This document shows, in pieces, positions 27,944-36,137 of a stretch of DNA of 64,000 nucleotides. Every line of letters begins with the position of its first letter. The stretch's first letter is position 1. The notes under the pieces were generated by a model that saw nothing but the letters and a program-made list of their open reading frames with translations, ran no database searches and was not told where the DNA came from. Made by a program: the position numbers and the translations under genes. The stretch lies in NCBI GenBank assembly GCA_963812775.1, contig CAWEWH010000007.1, forward strand, positions 1,302,001 through 1,366,000, read 5' to 3'. This DNA is from CAWEWH01 sp963812775 (GTDB lineage Bacteria > Pseudomonadota > Alphaproteobacteria > Rhizobiales > Beijerinckiaceae).

Positions 27944-28255
27944 TTATTGCCTCGGTGCCGCAAACGGCCCAGGTGAGACCAAGGGGCCGTGCAGGCGCTC
28001 GACTTCGACGAGCCAAGTGGCGGTCTTCAACAGTCCCTCGCGCCCCAGCCAAGTTGCCCTGCCCCAGTGCGTCGTCAGCAGGGAACGTGCTTTGTCGAGG
28101 AACTCGACCGGCCCCTCGCGTTCGCGACTCAGCCGGGCGATCTCTTCCATGAGGCGCGCCCGACTGGCCATGACGGCGACGGCAGGCTGAGCCGACAGAG
28201 GCTTGTGCCGACGGTCGGCTCCACGCGCGCGGTCGGTCCGCTTTCGGTTGGGCAC
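27944..28255 (-). CDS. Hypothetical basic protein
   Basis: A 103-residue soluble protein of unknown function, starting with GTG at 28255 behind TGGAGG; a downstream ATG at 28171 lacks a ribosome site. The first 30 residues are Arg/Lys rich; the conserved-looking core MASRARLMEEIARLSRER and LLTTHWGRATWLGREGLLK is helical with several tryptophans, a pattern I associate with small uncharacterised rhizobial proteins. It is followed immediately by the 26-residue membrane peptide and preceded by the response regulator on the same strand, 119 bp away. Confidence 0.55.
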   Translation of the reverse strand: MPNRKRTDRARGADRRHKPLSAQPAVAVMASRARLMEEIARLSREREGPVEFLDKARSLLTTHWGRATWLGREGLLKTATWLVEVERLHGPLVSPGPFAAPRQ

Positions 28256-28374
28256 CTATCCTCCAGAAGGCCACGGCCTTCGCTGCGAGAGAACAGGTGC
28301 AATCTAGGAATCGAGAACATAACTTATGCGGAAATACGAGAGGTCGCCGCGTAAATTTCGCATAAACATCCGCG

Positions 28375-29091
28375 TCATCGCTCGTTATGCGCGATGTCGC
28401 CAGAGTGATCGAGACGGTAGCCGACACCGAGCTCGGTGACGAGGATTCGTGGGCGCATCGGCTCCTTCTCGATCTTCTGACGCAGCTTGCGAATGAAGAT
28501 GCGCAGATAGTGGACATCGCGTGTGTGTCCCGCGCCCCAAACCTCCCGCAGGAGGTGCTCGTGCGTCACGACGTTGCCGCCGTGCCGCGCGAGCAACTGC
28601 AGCAGCCGATACTCCTTGGGCGAGAGCTGCAGCGGCGCACCATTGAGTGAGACGCTACGTGTTGCGAGATCAATGGAGATCGGCCCCGCGCTGATCACTG
28701 GCTCGCCGCTTGTGCCGCGCTCGTGCCGTCGCATGGTAGCCCGCGCCCGCGCCAGAAGCTCGGCCATGCCGAACGGTTTCACGACGTAGTCATCGGCGCC
28801 CAACTCGAGCAGCCGGACCTTCTCGGCCTCGCGCGACCTCACCGATAGCACGATGATTGGAACCTGCGACCATTCGCGCACTCGCCTGACCAGTTCGGCG
28901 CCATCGAGGTCGGGCAGGCCGAGGTCGACAATGACGAGATCGACGGGCGACAGCGTCAGGTTGCGCAGGCCATCGTTGCAGTTCTCCGCTTCAATGACCG
29001 CGAAGCCGTCGAGTTCAAATCCGGCGCGCAGAAAGCGCCTTATCTGCACTTCGTCGTCAATGATGAGCGCCACCGGCGGCGGGTTACTCAT
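28375..29091 (-). CDS. OmpR/KdpE-type response regulator
   Basis: A 238-residue DNA-binding response regulator. Receiver: Asp pair in LIIDDEVQ, phospho-acceptor Asp in LVIVDLGLPDLDGAEL, Thr/Ser switch in IIVLSVRSRE and Lys in YVVKPFGMAEL. C-terminal winged helix with QLSPKEYRLLQLLARHGG, HEHLLREVWG and YLRIFIRKLRQKIE, the pattern of KdpE. ATG at 29091 starts inside the end of the kinase gene (8-base overlap), so kinase is upstream and both are coupled. In Kdp systems this factor activates kdpFABC in low potassium; those genes are not in the window. Confidence 0.9.
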   Translation of the reverse strand: MSNPPPVALIIDDEVQIRRFLRAGFELDGFAVIEAENCNDGLRNLTLSPVDLVIVDLGLPDLDGAELVRRVREWSQVPIIVLSVRSREAEKVRLLELGADDYVVKPFGMAELLARARATMRRHERGTSGEPVISAGPISIDLATRSVSLNGAPLQLSPKEYRLLQLLARHGGNVVTHEHLLREVWGAGHTRDVHYLRIFIRKLRQKIEKEPMRPRILVTELGVGYRLDHSGDIAHNER

Positions 29092-30227
29092 CGGCCGACT
29101 CCGGAACCGACGGCGCTGCCGGCAAGGCGATCGTGAACACCGTACCGCGATTTTTCCCTTCGCTCGATGCGCCGACGCGGCCGCCTGAAGCGGTGACAAA
29201 TGCTTTGGCGATCCACAGGCCGAGGCCCGAACCCGGCACCTTCTCGCGAACGTCGCTCCCGCGGTAGAAACGATCCCAGATGCGCAACAGCTCCTCAGCA
29301 TTGAGGCCGCGGCCTCCATCCTTGACAGATATGATGACGTCGCCGTTGCCGCGCCGCGCGTCGATGTCGATACGCGAACCGGGTGCTGAATATTTTGCGG
29401 CGTTGTCGATGAGTTGAGTCAGCGCCCGCTCGATCATCACCGGGTCGACCCGCGTCAAGGGCAGCAACTCCTCGATTGTGACCTTGACATCGTGCCGGGC
29501 GAGCAAGCGCGACGCGCGTGCCAGCGCCGCATTCACAATGTCGTTGGGGTCTATCCAATCGGCTCGCGGCTCGAGACGTTCATGGCTGATGCGCGTCGCG
29601 TCGAGCAGGTTCTCGATCTCGGAATTGAGGCGCTCAGCCGCATCGTGCACGGCGCTGGCGAGCTCCGTGAACTGTGCATTGCCGGCGGCGCGGGCTGCTT
29701 GGGTAAGCACGGTCGCCGACCCCACGACGGTCGCAAGCGGCGTCTTGAGCTCGTGCGAGACAGAATCGATCAACGCTTCGCGCAAGCGCTCCGCCTCGGC
29801 GCGAAATCTTGGCTTGCCGCGACTGATCAGCAAGCTGGCCTGTGATCGCCGCGACAAAGATGAACAGGATAATGTCGGCAAGATGCTCGGGATTGTAGAC
29901 ACGAAAGTCGTAGATCGGAGGATAGAAGAAAAAAGCCGCAACACCGATGCCTGCGACCGCCGCGATCAGGGCCGGCCCGATGCCCCAGCGTCGCGCAGCA
30001 ACGATGACGGGGATGAGATAGATGATCGTGACGGTCTGGAGCTCCCAAACCCGGGAGAAAGCGAGCAAGCCAGCGGTCAGGAGGCCGACGAGGGCAAGCG
30101 AAATGGCAACGGCATAGACTTGCTCGCGCCAACGCGTGTCAACTCGACGCGTCCGCTCATGCGCCCAGTCGAACGCGATGGTGCTGCTCCTTTCCGAACT
30201 GTGCGTCCACGGCCTCACCCAGCGCAT
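29084..30227 (-). CDS. KdpD-like short sensor histidine kinase (one frame change)
   Basis: About 380 residues: four membrane segments of the DUF4118 type near residues 35-130 (AISLALVGLLTAGLLAF; AGIGVAAFFFYPPIYDFRVY), then a dimerisation domain with the phospho-His in IDSVSHELKTPLATVVG and an ATPase domain (QLIDNAAKYSAPG; DGGRGLNAEELLRIWDRFYRG; GSGLGLWIAKA). It lacks the N-terminal KdpD/universal-stress part, so it matches only the C-terminal half of E. coli KdpD. The frame changes near 29813, one base extra in the ATTTCGCGCC stretch. Start ATG at 30227 is tentative. Confidence 0.85.
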
Positions 30228-30483
30228 GCCTATCTCGTTCGATGAAGGGTGCTTTCATGCCTTCCTACAACGTCGACGCGGATTCTTCGTCCTACACGCC
30301 AGAATCCCCGCCGGTCACAGCGCTCCAAGTTTATCGAAAAAACATAGCTGCGACAGCGCCTTGCTGACGTGAATAAGCCCTTTTGACTAAGACCAGTGGT
30401 TAGAAGACAGCCGGCCATGACGGCGCAATGCTTCCCTGACGCGGAGTCCATGATTCCGCGCAAAAAATCACGGGAGCAACGCC

Positions 30484-31845
30484 ATGGTCAACGTCGCAGT
30501 TAGGGCAACCCGCAGTGAGGGTGCAGCGCCTTCAATTCCGAAGAACTTCCGGACCGTGATCATCGCCGCGGCGGTGGGGAACGTCATCGAGTGGTATGAC
30601 TTCTATATTTTCGGGAGTTTGGCGGCGATCTTGTCGGTCAAGTTCTTTGAGCAGTCCCATCCGGTCGCGGCTCTGCTGAGCACCATCGCGCTGTTCACCG
30701 CCGGTTTCTTGATCCGTCCACTGGGGGCATTCCTCTTCGGATGGATGGGCGACAAGGTAGGCCGCAAGTACACCTTCCTCCTTACGCTCACCGGTATGGG
30801 ACTTGGGACCGGGTGTATCGGGCTGATCCCGACCTATGCCGATATCGGTTTGACGGCGGCATTCATCCTCTTTGGCCTGCGGATGGTCCAGGGCCTGTGC
30901 CTGGGCGGCGAGTATGGCGGCGCCATCACATATGTCGCCGAGCACGTGGAGGACCAACACCGCGGCTTCTACACCGGCTGGCTGCAGACCTCCCCGACGC
31001 TCGGCATCGTCGTGTCGCTCGCCGTGATCATCGCGACGCGCACGTACTTTGGCGAGGCCGCGTTCAACGCCTGGGCGTGGCGCGTTCCCTTCCTGGTGTC
31101 CTTCCTGATGGTGGCGATCGCCATTTACATTCGGCTGCAGCTGCAGGAGACGCCGATTTTCGAGGAGATCAAGGCCAAGGGCCAGATGACCAAGAACCCT
31201 TGGCGGGAGGCCTTCCTCAGCTCGAACATCAAGTACATCCTGATCGCCACCGTCGTGCTGATTGGGCAGGGCGTGGTTTGGTACAGCGGCCAGTTCTGGG
31301 CACTGTACTTCCTGCAGCAGGTGTCGAAGGTGGATGCGCTGACCTCCGCCTACATCGTGGGGGCCGCGTTGCTCCTTGCAACGCCGAGCTTGATCTTCTT
31401 TGGCTGGCTGTCCGACAAGATCGGCCGCAAGCCGGTGATCCTGGGCGGCATGTTGCTCGCGTCGCTCACCTACTACCCGCTGTATCTGTGGCTGGGATCG
31501 GTCACGCAGCCTGGCAACATCAACTATCCGGTCGCCGTCTTCATCATCTTCATCCTCGTTTGCTATGTGGGGATGGTCTACGGGCCGGTCGGTGCATTCC
31601 TGGCGGAATTCTTCCCGAGCCGGATCCGCTACACGTCGGTGTCGGTGCCGTATCACATCGGCAACGGCTGGGGCGGCGGGCTAGTGCCGTTCATCACCTC
31701 GGCGGCCTTCGCGGCCACGGGCAGTATCGGCTACGCGTTGCTCTACCCGATCCTGGTGCCGGCAGTGTGCTTCATTATCGCCGTCGTCCTGATGCCCGAG
31801 ACGCGCAAGATAAGCATCTGGAAGCCGGCCGAGGTCCGAGCCTAA
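30484..31845 (+). CDS. MFS metabolite:H+ symporter (MHS family)
   Basis: A 453-residue 12-span symporter of the MHS group (KgtP, ShiA, ProP relatives), which imports organic acids or betaines with protons. Signs: VIEWYDFYIFGSLAAIL at the first helix, FLIRPLGAFLFGWMGDKVGR, the group signature LRMVQGLCLGGEYGGAITYVAEH, and the second-half DKIGRKPVILGG loop. ATG at 30484 follows GGGAGCAACGCC. Stands alone; the 256-bp gap upstream (30228-30483) is divergent from the sensor kinase and should hold both promoters. Substrate unknown. Confidence 0.92.
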   Translation: MVNVAVRATRSEGAAPSIPKNFRTVIIAAAVGNVIEWYDFYIFGSLAAILSVKFFEQSHPVAALLSTIALFTAGFLIRPLGAFLFGWMGDKVGRKYTFLLTLTGMGLGTGCIGLIPTYADIGLTAAFILFGLRMVQGLCLGGEYGGAITYVAEHVEDQHRGFYTGWLQTSPTLGIVVSLAVIIATRTYFGEAAFNAWAWRVPFLVSFLMVAIAIYIRLQLQETPIFEEIKAKGQMTKNPWREAFLSSNIKYILIATVVLIGQGVVWYSGQFWALYFLQQVSKVDALTSAYIVGAALLLATPSLIFFGWLSDKIGRKPVILGGMLLASLTYYPLYLWLGSVTQPGNINYPVAVFIIFILVCYVGMVYGPVGAFLAEFFPSRIRYTSVSVPYHIGNGWGGGLVPFITSAAFAATGSIGYALLYPILVPAVCFIIAVVLMPETRKISIWKPAEVRA

Positions 31846-31869
31846 CACGCAACTCAGGTGCGGGGCCGC

Positions 31870-32571
31870 TCAGCCCCGCACGATGCGTCCCGCGCCGCGA
31901 AATCCCGTCGCCAGCACGTAGAGCTCGGCGGAATCGGCGCGGCTCGCCGCCGGCTTGAGGTGCCGCACGGTGGCGAAGTCGCGCTTCAGGTCGGCGAGCA
32001 GCGTGTGCTCGGTGCCACCTTGCAGCACCTTGGCCAGGAAGGCGCCGCCCGGCGCCAGCACCTCGCGGGCAAAGTCGAGCGCCGCCTCGGCAAGCCCCAT
32101 GATTTTGAGGTGATCGGTCTTCTTGTGGCCGGTGGCGTTGGCGGCCATGTCCGACAGCACCACGTCGGCGCCGCCGCCCAGCATGTCCGTGAGACGCGCC
32201 GGCGCCTTCGCGTCGAGGAAATCCATGGTGATAGTTTCAACGCCGGGCAGCGGCGCGACCTCGAGGAGATCGATGCCGACGACCTTGCCACGCCCGGCCG
32301 CGCTGCCGACGCGGTTGGCCGCCACCTGCGACCAGCCGCCCGGCGCCGAGCCCAGATCGACGACGCGCTGCCCCGGCTTCAAGACATGGTGCTTGTCGTC
32401 GATCTCGATGAGCTTGAAGGCGGCGCGCGAGCGCCAGCCTTCGCGCTTGGCGCGCGCCACGTAAGGGTCGTTGAGCTGGCGCTCGAGCCAGCGCTGCGAG
32501 GCCGGCGTGCGCTTCTTGGCCGTCTTGACGCGGACCCTGAGGGAGCGCGAGCCGCCGCCCTTCGGCTTCAC
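31870..32571 (-). CDS. rlmE: 23S rRNA 2'-O-methyltransferase (FtsJ/RrmJ)
   Basis: Methylates U2552 of 23S rRNA in the assembled large subunit; heat-shock gene in E. coli. The 233-residue protein has the K-D-K-E tetrad region: Lys in SRAAFKLIEID, Asp in VLSDMAANATGHKKTDH, Lys in GAFLAKVLQGG and Glu in ADSAELYVLATGF; SAM motif VVDLGSAPGGWSQVAA. GTG at 32571 overlaps the ppx stop (GTGA) and has GGGAGG just ahead. Start is therefore well supported. Convergent with the symporter. Confidence 0.95.
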   Translation of the reverse strand: MKPKGGGSRSLRVRVKTAKKRTPASQRWLERQLNDPYVARAKREGWRSRAAFKLIEIDDKHHVLKPGQRVVDLGSAPGGWSQVAANRVGSAAGRGKVVGIDLLEVAPLPGVETITMDFLDAKAPARLTDMLGGGADVVLSDMAANATGHKKTDHLKIMGLAEAALDFAREVLAPGGAFLAKVLQGGTEHTLLADLKRDFATVRHLKPAASRADSAELYVLATGFRGAGRIVRG

Positions 32572-33725
32572 GCCTCCCGGCCTCGCTGCAGCACGCCATC
32601 CTCGCGCATGAGCGACAGCAGAATCCCCTCGCGCAGGCCGCGGTCGGCGATGCGCAGCCGCGGGCTCGGAAACGCCTGGCGGATGGCCTCGAGGATGGCG
32701 CAGCCCGCCAGCACCAGATCGGCGCGCTCGCGCCCGATGCAGGGATTTGCGACGCGCTGCGCATAGCCCGTCTCGAGCAGGCCGTCGAGCACGGTGCTCA
32801 CGTCCGCATCGGACATCCACAACCCATCGACCCGCTGCCGCTCGTAGCGCTTGAGATCGAGATGCACGCCGGCAATCGTCGTCACCGTGCCCGAGGTCCC
32901 CAGGAGGTGGAAGTTCTCGACGCTGGCGCCCGCCACGTCGGCTGCAAACGGCCGCAACAGGTCCGCCACCTCGTCCACCATGGCGTCGTAGGTGGCGCGC
33001 GGCACGTCGACGCCGCCATGGCGCTCGGCGAGATTCACCACGCCCACCGGCAGCGACGACCAGGCGCGGATGCGCGAGCACGGGTCGCGGGTTGCCGCGA
33101 TATCCGGGCCGTCGAGCCAGGCGATCTCGGTGGAGCCGCCGCCGATATCGAAGAGAACGACGCCGCCCGCATCCGGATGCGCCAGCGAGGCGCAGCCACC
33201 CACTGCCAGGAAGGCCTCCGTCTGGCGGTCGACAACCTCGAGCCTCAGTCCCGTCTCGGCGGCGACGCGGTCGATGAAGTCGCTGCCGTTCGTGGCCGAG
33301 CGGCACGCCTCGGTGGCAATCAACCGGGCCCGGGTGACGCCCCGGCCCTGCATCTTGTTGTGACAGATTCTGAGGGCCACGATGGTGCGGGCGATGGCGG
33401 TCTCGTTCAGCCGCTGCGTCGCGCCGAGACCCTCGCCGAGCCGCACGATGCGCGAAAAGGCGTCGACGACGCGAAAGGCTTGATGCGTGGGATGCGCGAT
33501 AAGCAGCCGGCAATTGTTGGTGCCGAGATCGAGCGCAGCATAGACGTGGCCGTTTCGCGTCGGCCGCCGGTTGGGCGCCGACGGCGCGGTGCGCGGCGCC
33601 GCGTTGGGCGCCCCGCCCAGGAGCGCGACGGAAGCCGCGCTCGGCCCGCCATGGGTCCCGTCCGCCCGGCCTTCGCCGATGGCGGCCCGATCGTCACTCG
33701 TCACCGACGAAATCCTTGCGGCCAA
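32568..33725 (-). CDS. ppx: Ppx/GppA phosphatase family protein
   Basis: Exopolyphosphatase/guanosine pentaphosphatase family, sugar-kinase fold. The 385-residue protein has a low-complexity N-terminal extension of about 58 residues, then phosphate-binding loop AALDLGTNNCRLLIA, RLGEGLG, catalytic Glu in IATEACRSATNG and second loop LFDIGGGSTEIAWLD, and HLLGTSGTVTTIAGV. It is the short, single-module form typical of rhizobia, lacking the HD-like C-terminal domain. Coupled to rlmE downstream. Whether it acts on polyphosphate or pppGpp cannot be told. Confidence 0.9.
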   Translation of the reverse strand: MAARISSVTSDDRAAIGEGRADGTHGGPSAASVALLGGAPNAAPRTAPSAPNRRPTRNGHVYAALDLGTNNCRLLIAHPTHQAFRVVDAFSRIVRLGEGLGATQRLNETAIARTIVALRICHNKMQGRGVTRARLIATEACRSATNGSDFIDRVAAETGLRLEVVDRQTEAFLAVGGCASLAHPDAGGVVLFDIGGGSTEIAWLDGPDIAATRDPCSRIRAWSSLPVGVVNLAERHGGVDVPRATYDAMVDEVADLLRPFAADVAGASVENFHLLGTSGTVTTIAGVHLDLKRYERQRVDGLWMSDADVSTVLDGLLETGYAQRVANPCIGRERADLVLAGCAILEAIRQAFPSPRLRIADRGLREGILLSLMREDGVLQRGREA

Positions 33726-33870
33726 GGCTCACGGCCCGGCGCGTTGAATGAACGTTTCGGGGGAAAAGTAACAGCGTCGTGAAGCGGCGACCAGGGGGAT
33801 GGCTCACCTTTTGCGCCCCCGACACCCCGCCCCGCCGAACGCGGGCCGAAGCGGCGTGCCCAATCTGGCG

Positions 33871-34332
33871 TCAGCTGGCAGGCGCTCCGGTACGCGGCGC
33901 CGGCCGCACCAAGCCGCCGACCTGAACGAAGGGTCGCGGCTTGTTGATGATTTCGTCGAGCCGCGCCCACAGCGCCTTCGGCGAGAACGGCTTTACCAGG
34001 ATCTCGTTGACCCCGACCGCGATGGCCCGGTCGATGATGAACTTCTGCGGCTGCGAGATCATCGCCACGATGGGGACGGTGGGGGCCGGCGACGTGGATG
34101 GCGTTCTCGCCAGCCTGACGAATTCCTCACCGCTGAGGATCGGCAAGTCCCAATCGAGGACGACGAGATCGGGCCTCAACTCGGACAACAGGCTCAGCGC
34201 CTCCGCACCGTCGGGCGCCTCGGAGATGCGGCGCAGGCCGACCCGCGCCAGCATGTCTCGCACGACCCGACGCAGGTACGAATTGTCGTCGACCACGAGG
34301 ACCGAAAGGTCAGGAAACAGGGGAGTGTCCAT
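33871..34332 (-). CDS. CheY-like single-domain response regulator
   Basis: A 153-residue receiver with a short Pro-rich C-terminal tail. Acidic pair in LVVDDNSYLRRVVRDML, phospho-acceptor Asp in LVVLDWDLPILSGEEF, Lys in ILVKPFSPKALWARL. This variant (VVDDNxxxRRxxRxML with a WDLP site) is a common orphan receiver in Hyphomicrobiales. No kinase adjoins it, so its partner is unknown. Followed by a 145-bp gap before the ppx gene and divergent from the marR operon. Confidence 0.9.
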   Translation of the reverse strand: MDTPLFPDLSVLVVDDNSYLRRVVRDMLARVGLRRISEAPDGAEALSLLSELRPDLVVLDWDLPILSGEEFVRLARTPSTSPAPTVPIVAMISQPQKFIIDRAIAVGVNEILVKPFSPKALWARLDEIINKPRPFVQVGGLVRPAPRTGAPAS

Positions 34333-34459
34333 GGACGCGCACTCTGATCACCCCGGTTCTAGCCGTTAAGGCTTGCGGCTTCCCTAACGCCGGTCGTGGC
34401 GCCCTCACCCCTTGACGTCGGCACCCGGGCAATTCATAGTCTGAACAGTAATAAGCCTG

Positions 34460-34475
34460 CTTATCATATGGTAAG
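34460..34475. promoter_or_regulatory. Candidate MarR operator palindrome
   Basis: CTTATCATATGGTAAG is a 16-bp palindrome with one mismatched pair, lying 13 bp before the preferred GTG start of the marR-type gene. MarR-family repressors usually bind 16-20 bp AT-rich palindromes in their own promoters. The surrounding DNA is conspicuously AT-rich for this genome (ACAGTAATAAGCCTG directly before), as expected of a promoter. An ATG within the palindrome (34468) is in frame but would put the operator inside the gene. Confidence 0.6.
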
Positions 34476-34488
34476 TAAAGGATTAGCG

Positions 34489-34956
34489 GTGGTCGACGAG
34501 CTCCCGAAGCGAACTTTAGGTTTCCTTCTCAATGACGTGGCGCGGCTGATGCGCAAGCGCTTCCAGCAGCGCGCCCGCCGCCTTGGGCTCACCCGAGCGC
34601 AATGGCAGGTGCTCGCCAATCTCAACCGTCACGAAGGCATCCAGCAGAGCGGCCTCGCCGACGTTCTCGACATCGAGCCCATCACGCTCGTTCGCATTCT
34701 CGACCGCCTGCAGGCCGCCGGCATGATCGAGCGCCGCCCGCACCCGGCCGATCGCCGCGCCTGGCAGCTCTACCTGACGCCACAGGCACAGCCGGTGCTG
34801 CGCGAGATCCGCGCCATCGGCGCCATCGTGCGCGAGGAAACGCTGGCCGGCATTCCGGCCGCCCAGCGCGAGCAGCTCCTCGATACGCTCGAGGCCATGA
34901 AGGAAAACCTGCTGCGCCCCATCGACGACGAAGAGCCGGAGGCGCGCCATGGCTAG
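34489..34956 (+). CDS. MarR-family transcriptional regulator
   Basis: A repressor of about 155 residues controlling the downstream efflux genes. Winged-helix DNA-binding part: LGLTRAQWQVLANLNRHEG, QQSGLADVLDIEPITLVRIL (recognition helix), RRPHPADRRAWQLYLTPQA (wing with the family DxR motif), and C-terminal dimerisation helices. GTG at 34489 has AAAGGA upstream; ATG at 34468 and an ATG further up (34396) are alternatives. Its end overlaps the start of the HlyD-type gene by eight bases, so regulator, adaptor and pump form one operon, probably induced by a phenolic or drug ligand. Confidence 0.88.
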   Translation: MVDELPKRTLGFLLNDVARLMRKRFQQRARRLGLTRAQWQVLANLNRHEGIQQSGLADVLDIEPITLVRILDRLQAAGMIERRPHPADRRAWQLYLTPQAQPVLREIRAIGAIVREETLAGIPAAQREQLLDTLEAMKENLLRPIDDEEPEARHG

Positions 34957-36133
34957 TCCGGCACGCAAGAAAATCGACGAGCCCGACAGGCAGGATGCGG
35001 ATGTCGGCGACAAGACGGTTCCGCGCCTGCGCGAGCCGGCCGCCAAGCCGGTCCGCACGGAGCCGGCGGCCGGGGCCCCTGCCCCCGCCCCGCAGCGCAA
35101 GGCCCGCCGGCGCATCCTGCTGGTCGCCGGACCGCTCGCGGTCGCCGCCGCCTCGCTCTACATTTTCCTTGCCGGCGGACGTTACGTGTCCACCGACAAC
35201 GCCTATGTGCGGGCCGACAAGCTCCTCCTCACCACCGACGTGTCGGGCGTGGTCCGCGAGATCAAGGTGCGCGAGAACGATCGCGTCACCGCCGGGCAGG
35301 AGCTGTTCAAGCTCGACGACGAGCCGTACCGCATCGCGCTCGACGGCGCCAAGGCGCAGCTCGGCACCGTGCGCGTGCAGATCGAGACGCTGCGCGTGAC
35401 CTATCAGCAGAACCTGGCACAGGTGACGCAGGCCAAGACCACTGCCGACTATTATGAACGCACGCATCAGCGCCAGACGGACCTCGCCAAGCGCCAGATC
35501 GCCTCGCAAGCCACCCTCGATCAGGTTCGGCATGACTGGGACAGCGCCCGCGACCGCGTCGTGACGGCCGAACGGCAGGCCGACGCCACCCTCGCCCAGC
35601 TCGGCGGCATCGTCGACGCCCCTCTCGAAAGCGATCCGCGCTACCAGCAAGCCAAGGCCCAGGTCGACAAGGCCGAGCGCGACGTTCGCCGCGCCAGCGT
35701 CGTCGCGCCGGGCGCCGGCATCGTCACCAATGTCAACGCGCTGCAAGTCGGCCAGTACCTGCAGGCCGGCCAGGCCGCGTTCAGCCTGGTGGCCGACGGT
35801 CACGTGTGGATCGAGGCCAACCCCAAGGAGACCGACCTCACGCACGTAAAGATCGGCGACCCCGCGACCGTCACGGTGGACAGCTACCCCAATCGCGTGT
35901 GGAGCGCCAAGGTGGCTAGCATCAGCCCGGCAACCTCGGCCGAGTTCTCGGTGCTGCCGCCTCAGAACGCCTCCGCCAACTGGATCAAGGTGGTGCAGCG
36001 AGTTCCCGTGCGGCTACGCGTCGAGGTTCCGCCCGACGCGCCGCCGCTCAGGGCCGGCATGAGCGTGACGGCGGAGATCGACACCGGCCACCGCCGCACC
36101 TTGCGCGATCTGTTCGCCCGCTTCGGCCTCTAG
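34949..36133 (+). CDS. emrA: HlyD/EmrA-type membrane fusion protein
   Basis: A 394-residue periplasmic adaptor of a tripartite efflux pump. N-terminal cytoplasmic tail of about 50 residues, one membrane helix (ILLVAGPLAVAAASLYIFLA), lipoyl halves (YVSTDNAYVRADKLLL and GAGIVTNVNALQVGQYLQAG), a coiled-coil hairpin between them, and the beta-barrel domain IEANPKETDLTHVKIGDPATV, all typical of EmrA. It follows marR with an eight-base overlap and precedes the pump gene by four bases. An outer-membrane channel gene is not present. Confidence 0.9.
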   Translation: MASPARKKIDEPDRQDADVGDKTVPRLREPAAKPVRTEPAAGAPAPAPQRKARRRILLVAGPLAVAAASLYIFLAGGRYVSTDNAYVRADKLLLTTDVSGVVREIKVRENDRVTAGQELFKLDDEPYRIALDGAKAQLGTVRVQIETLRVTYQQNLAQVTQAKTTADYYERTHQRQTDLAKRQIASQATLDQVRHDWDSARDRVVTAERQADATLAQLGGIVDAPLESDPRYQQAKAQVDKAERDVRRASVVAPGAGIVTNVNALQVGQYLQAGQAAFSLVADGHVWIEANPKETDLTHVKIGDPATVTVDSYPNRVWSAKVASISPATSAEFSVLPPQNASANWIKVVQRVPVRLRVEVPPDAPPLRAGMSVTAEIDTGHRRTLRDLFARFGL

Positions 36134-36137
36134 TCCC

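Noticed and set aside
31870..33513. A single 547-residue fusion containing the FtsJ methyltransferase
   Set aside because: Upstream residues are an out-of-frame reading of ppx; the GTG at 32571 with GGGAGG and the GTGA overlap marks the real start.
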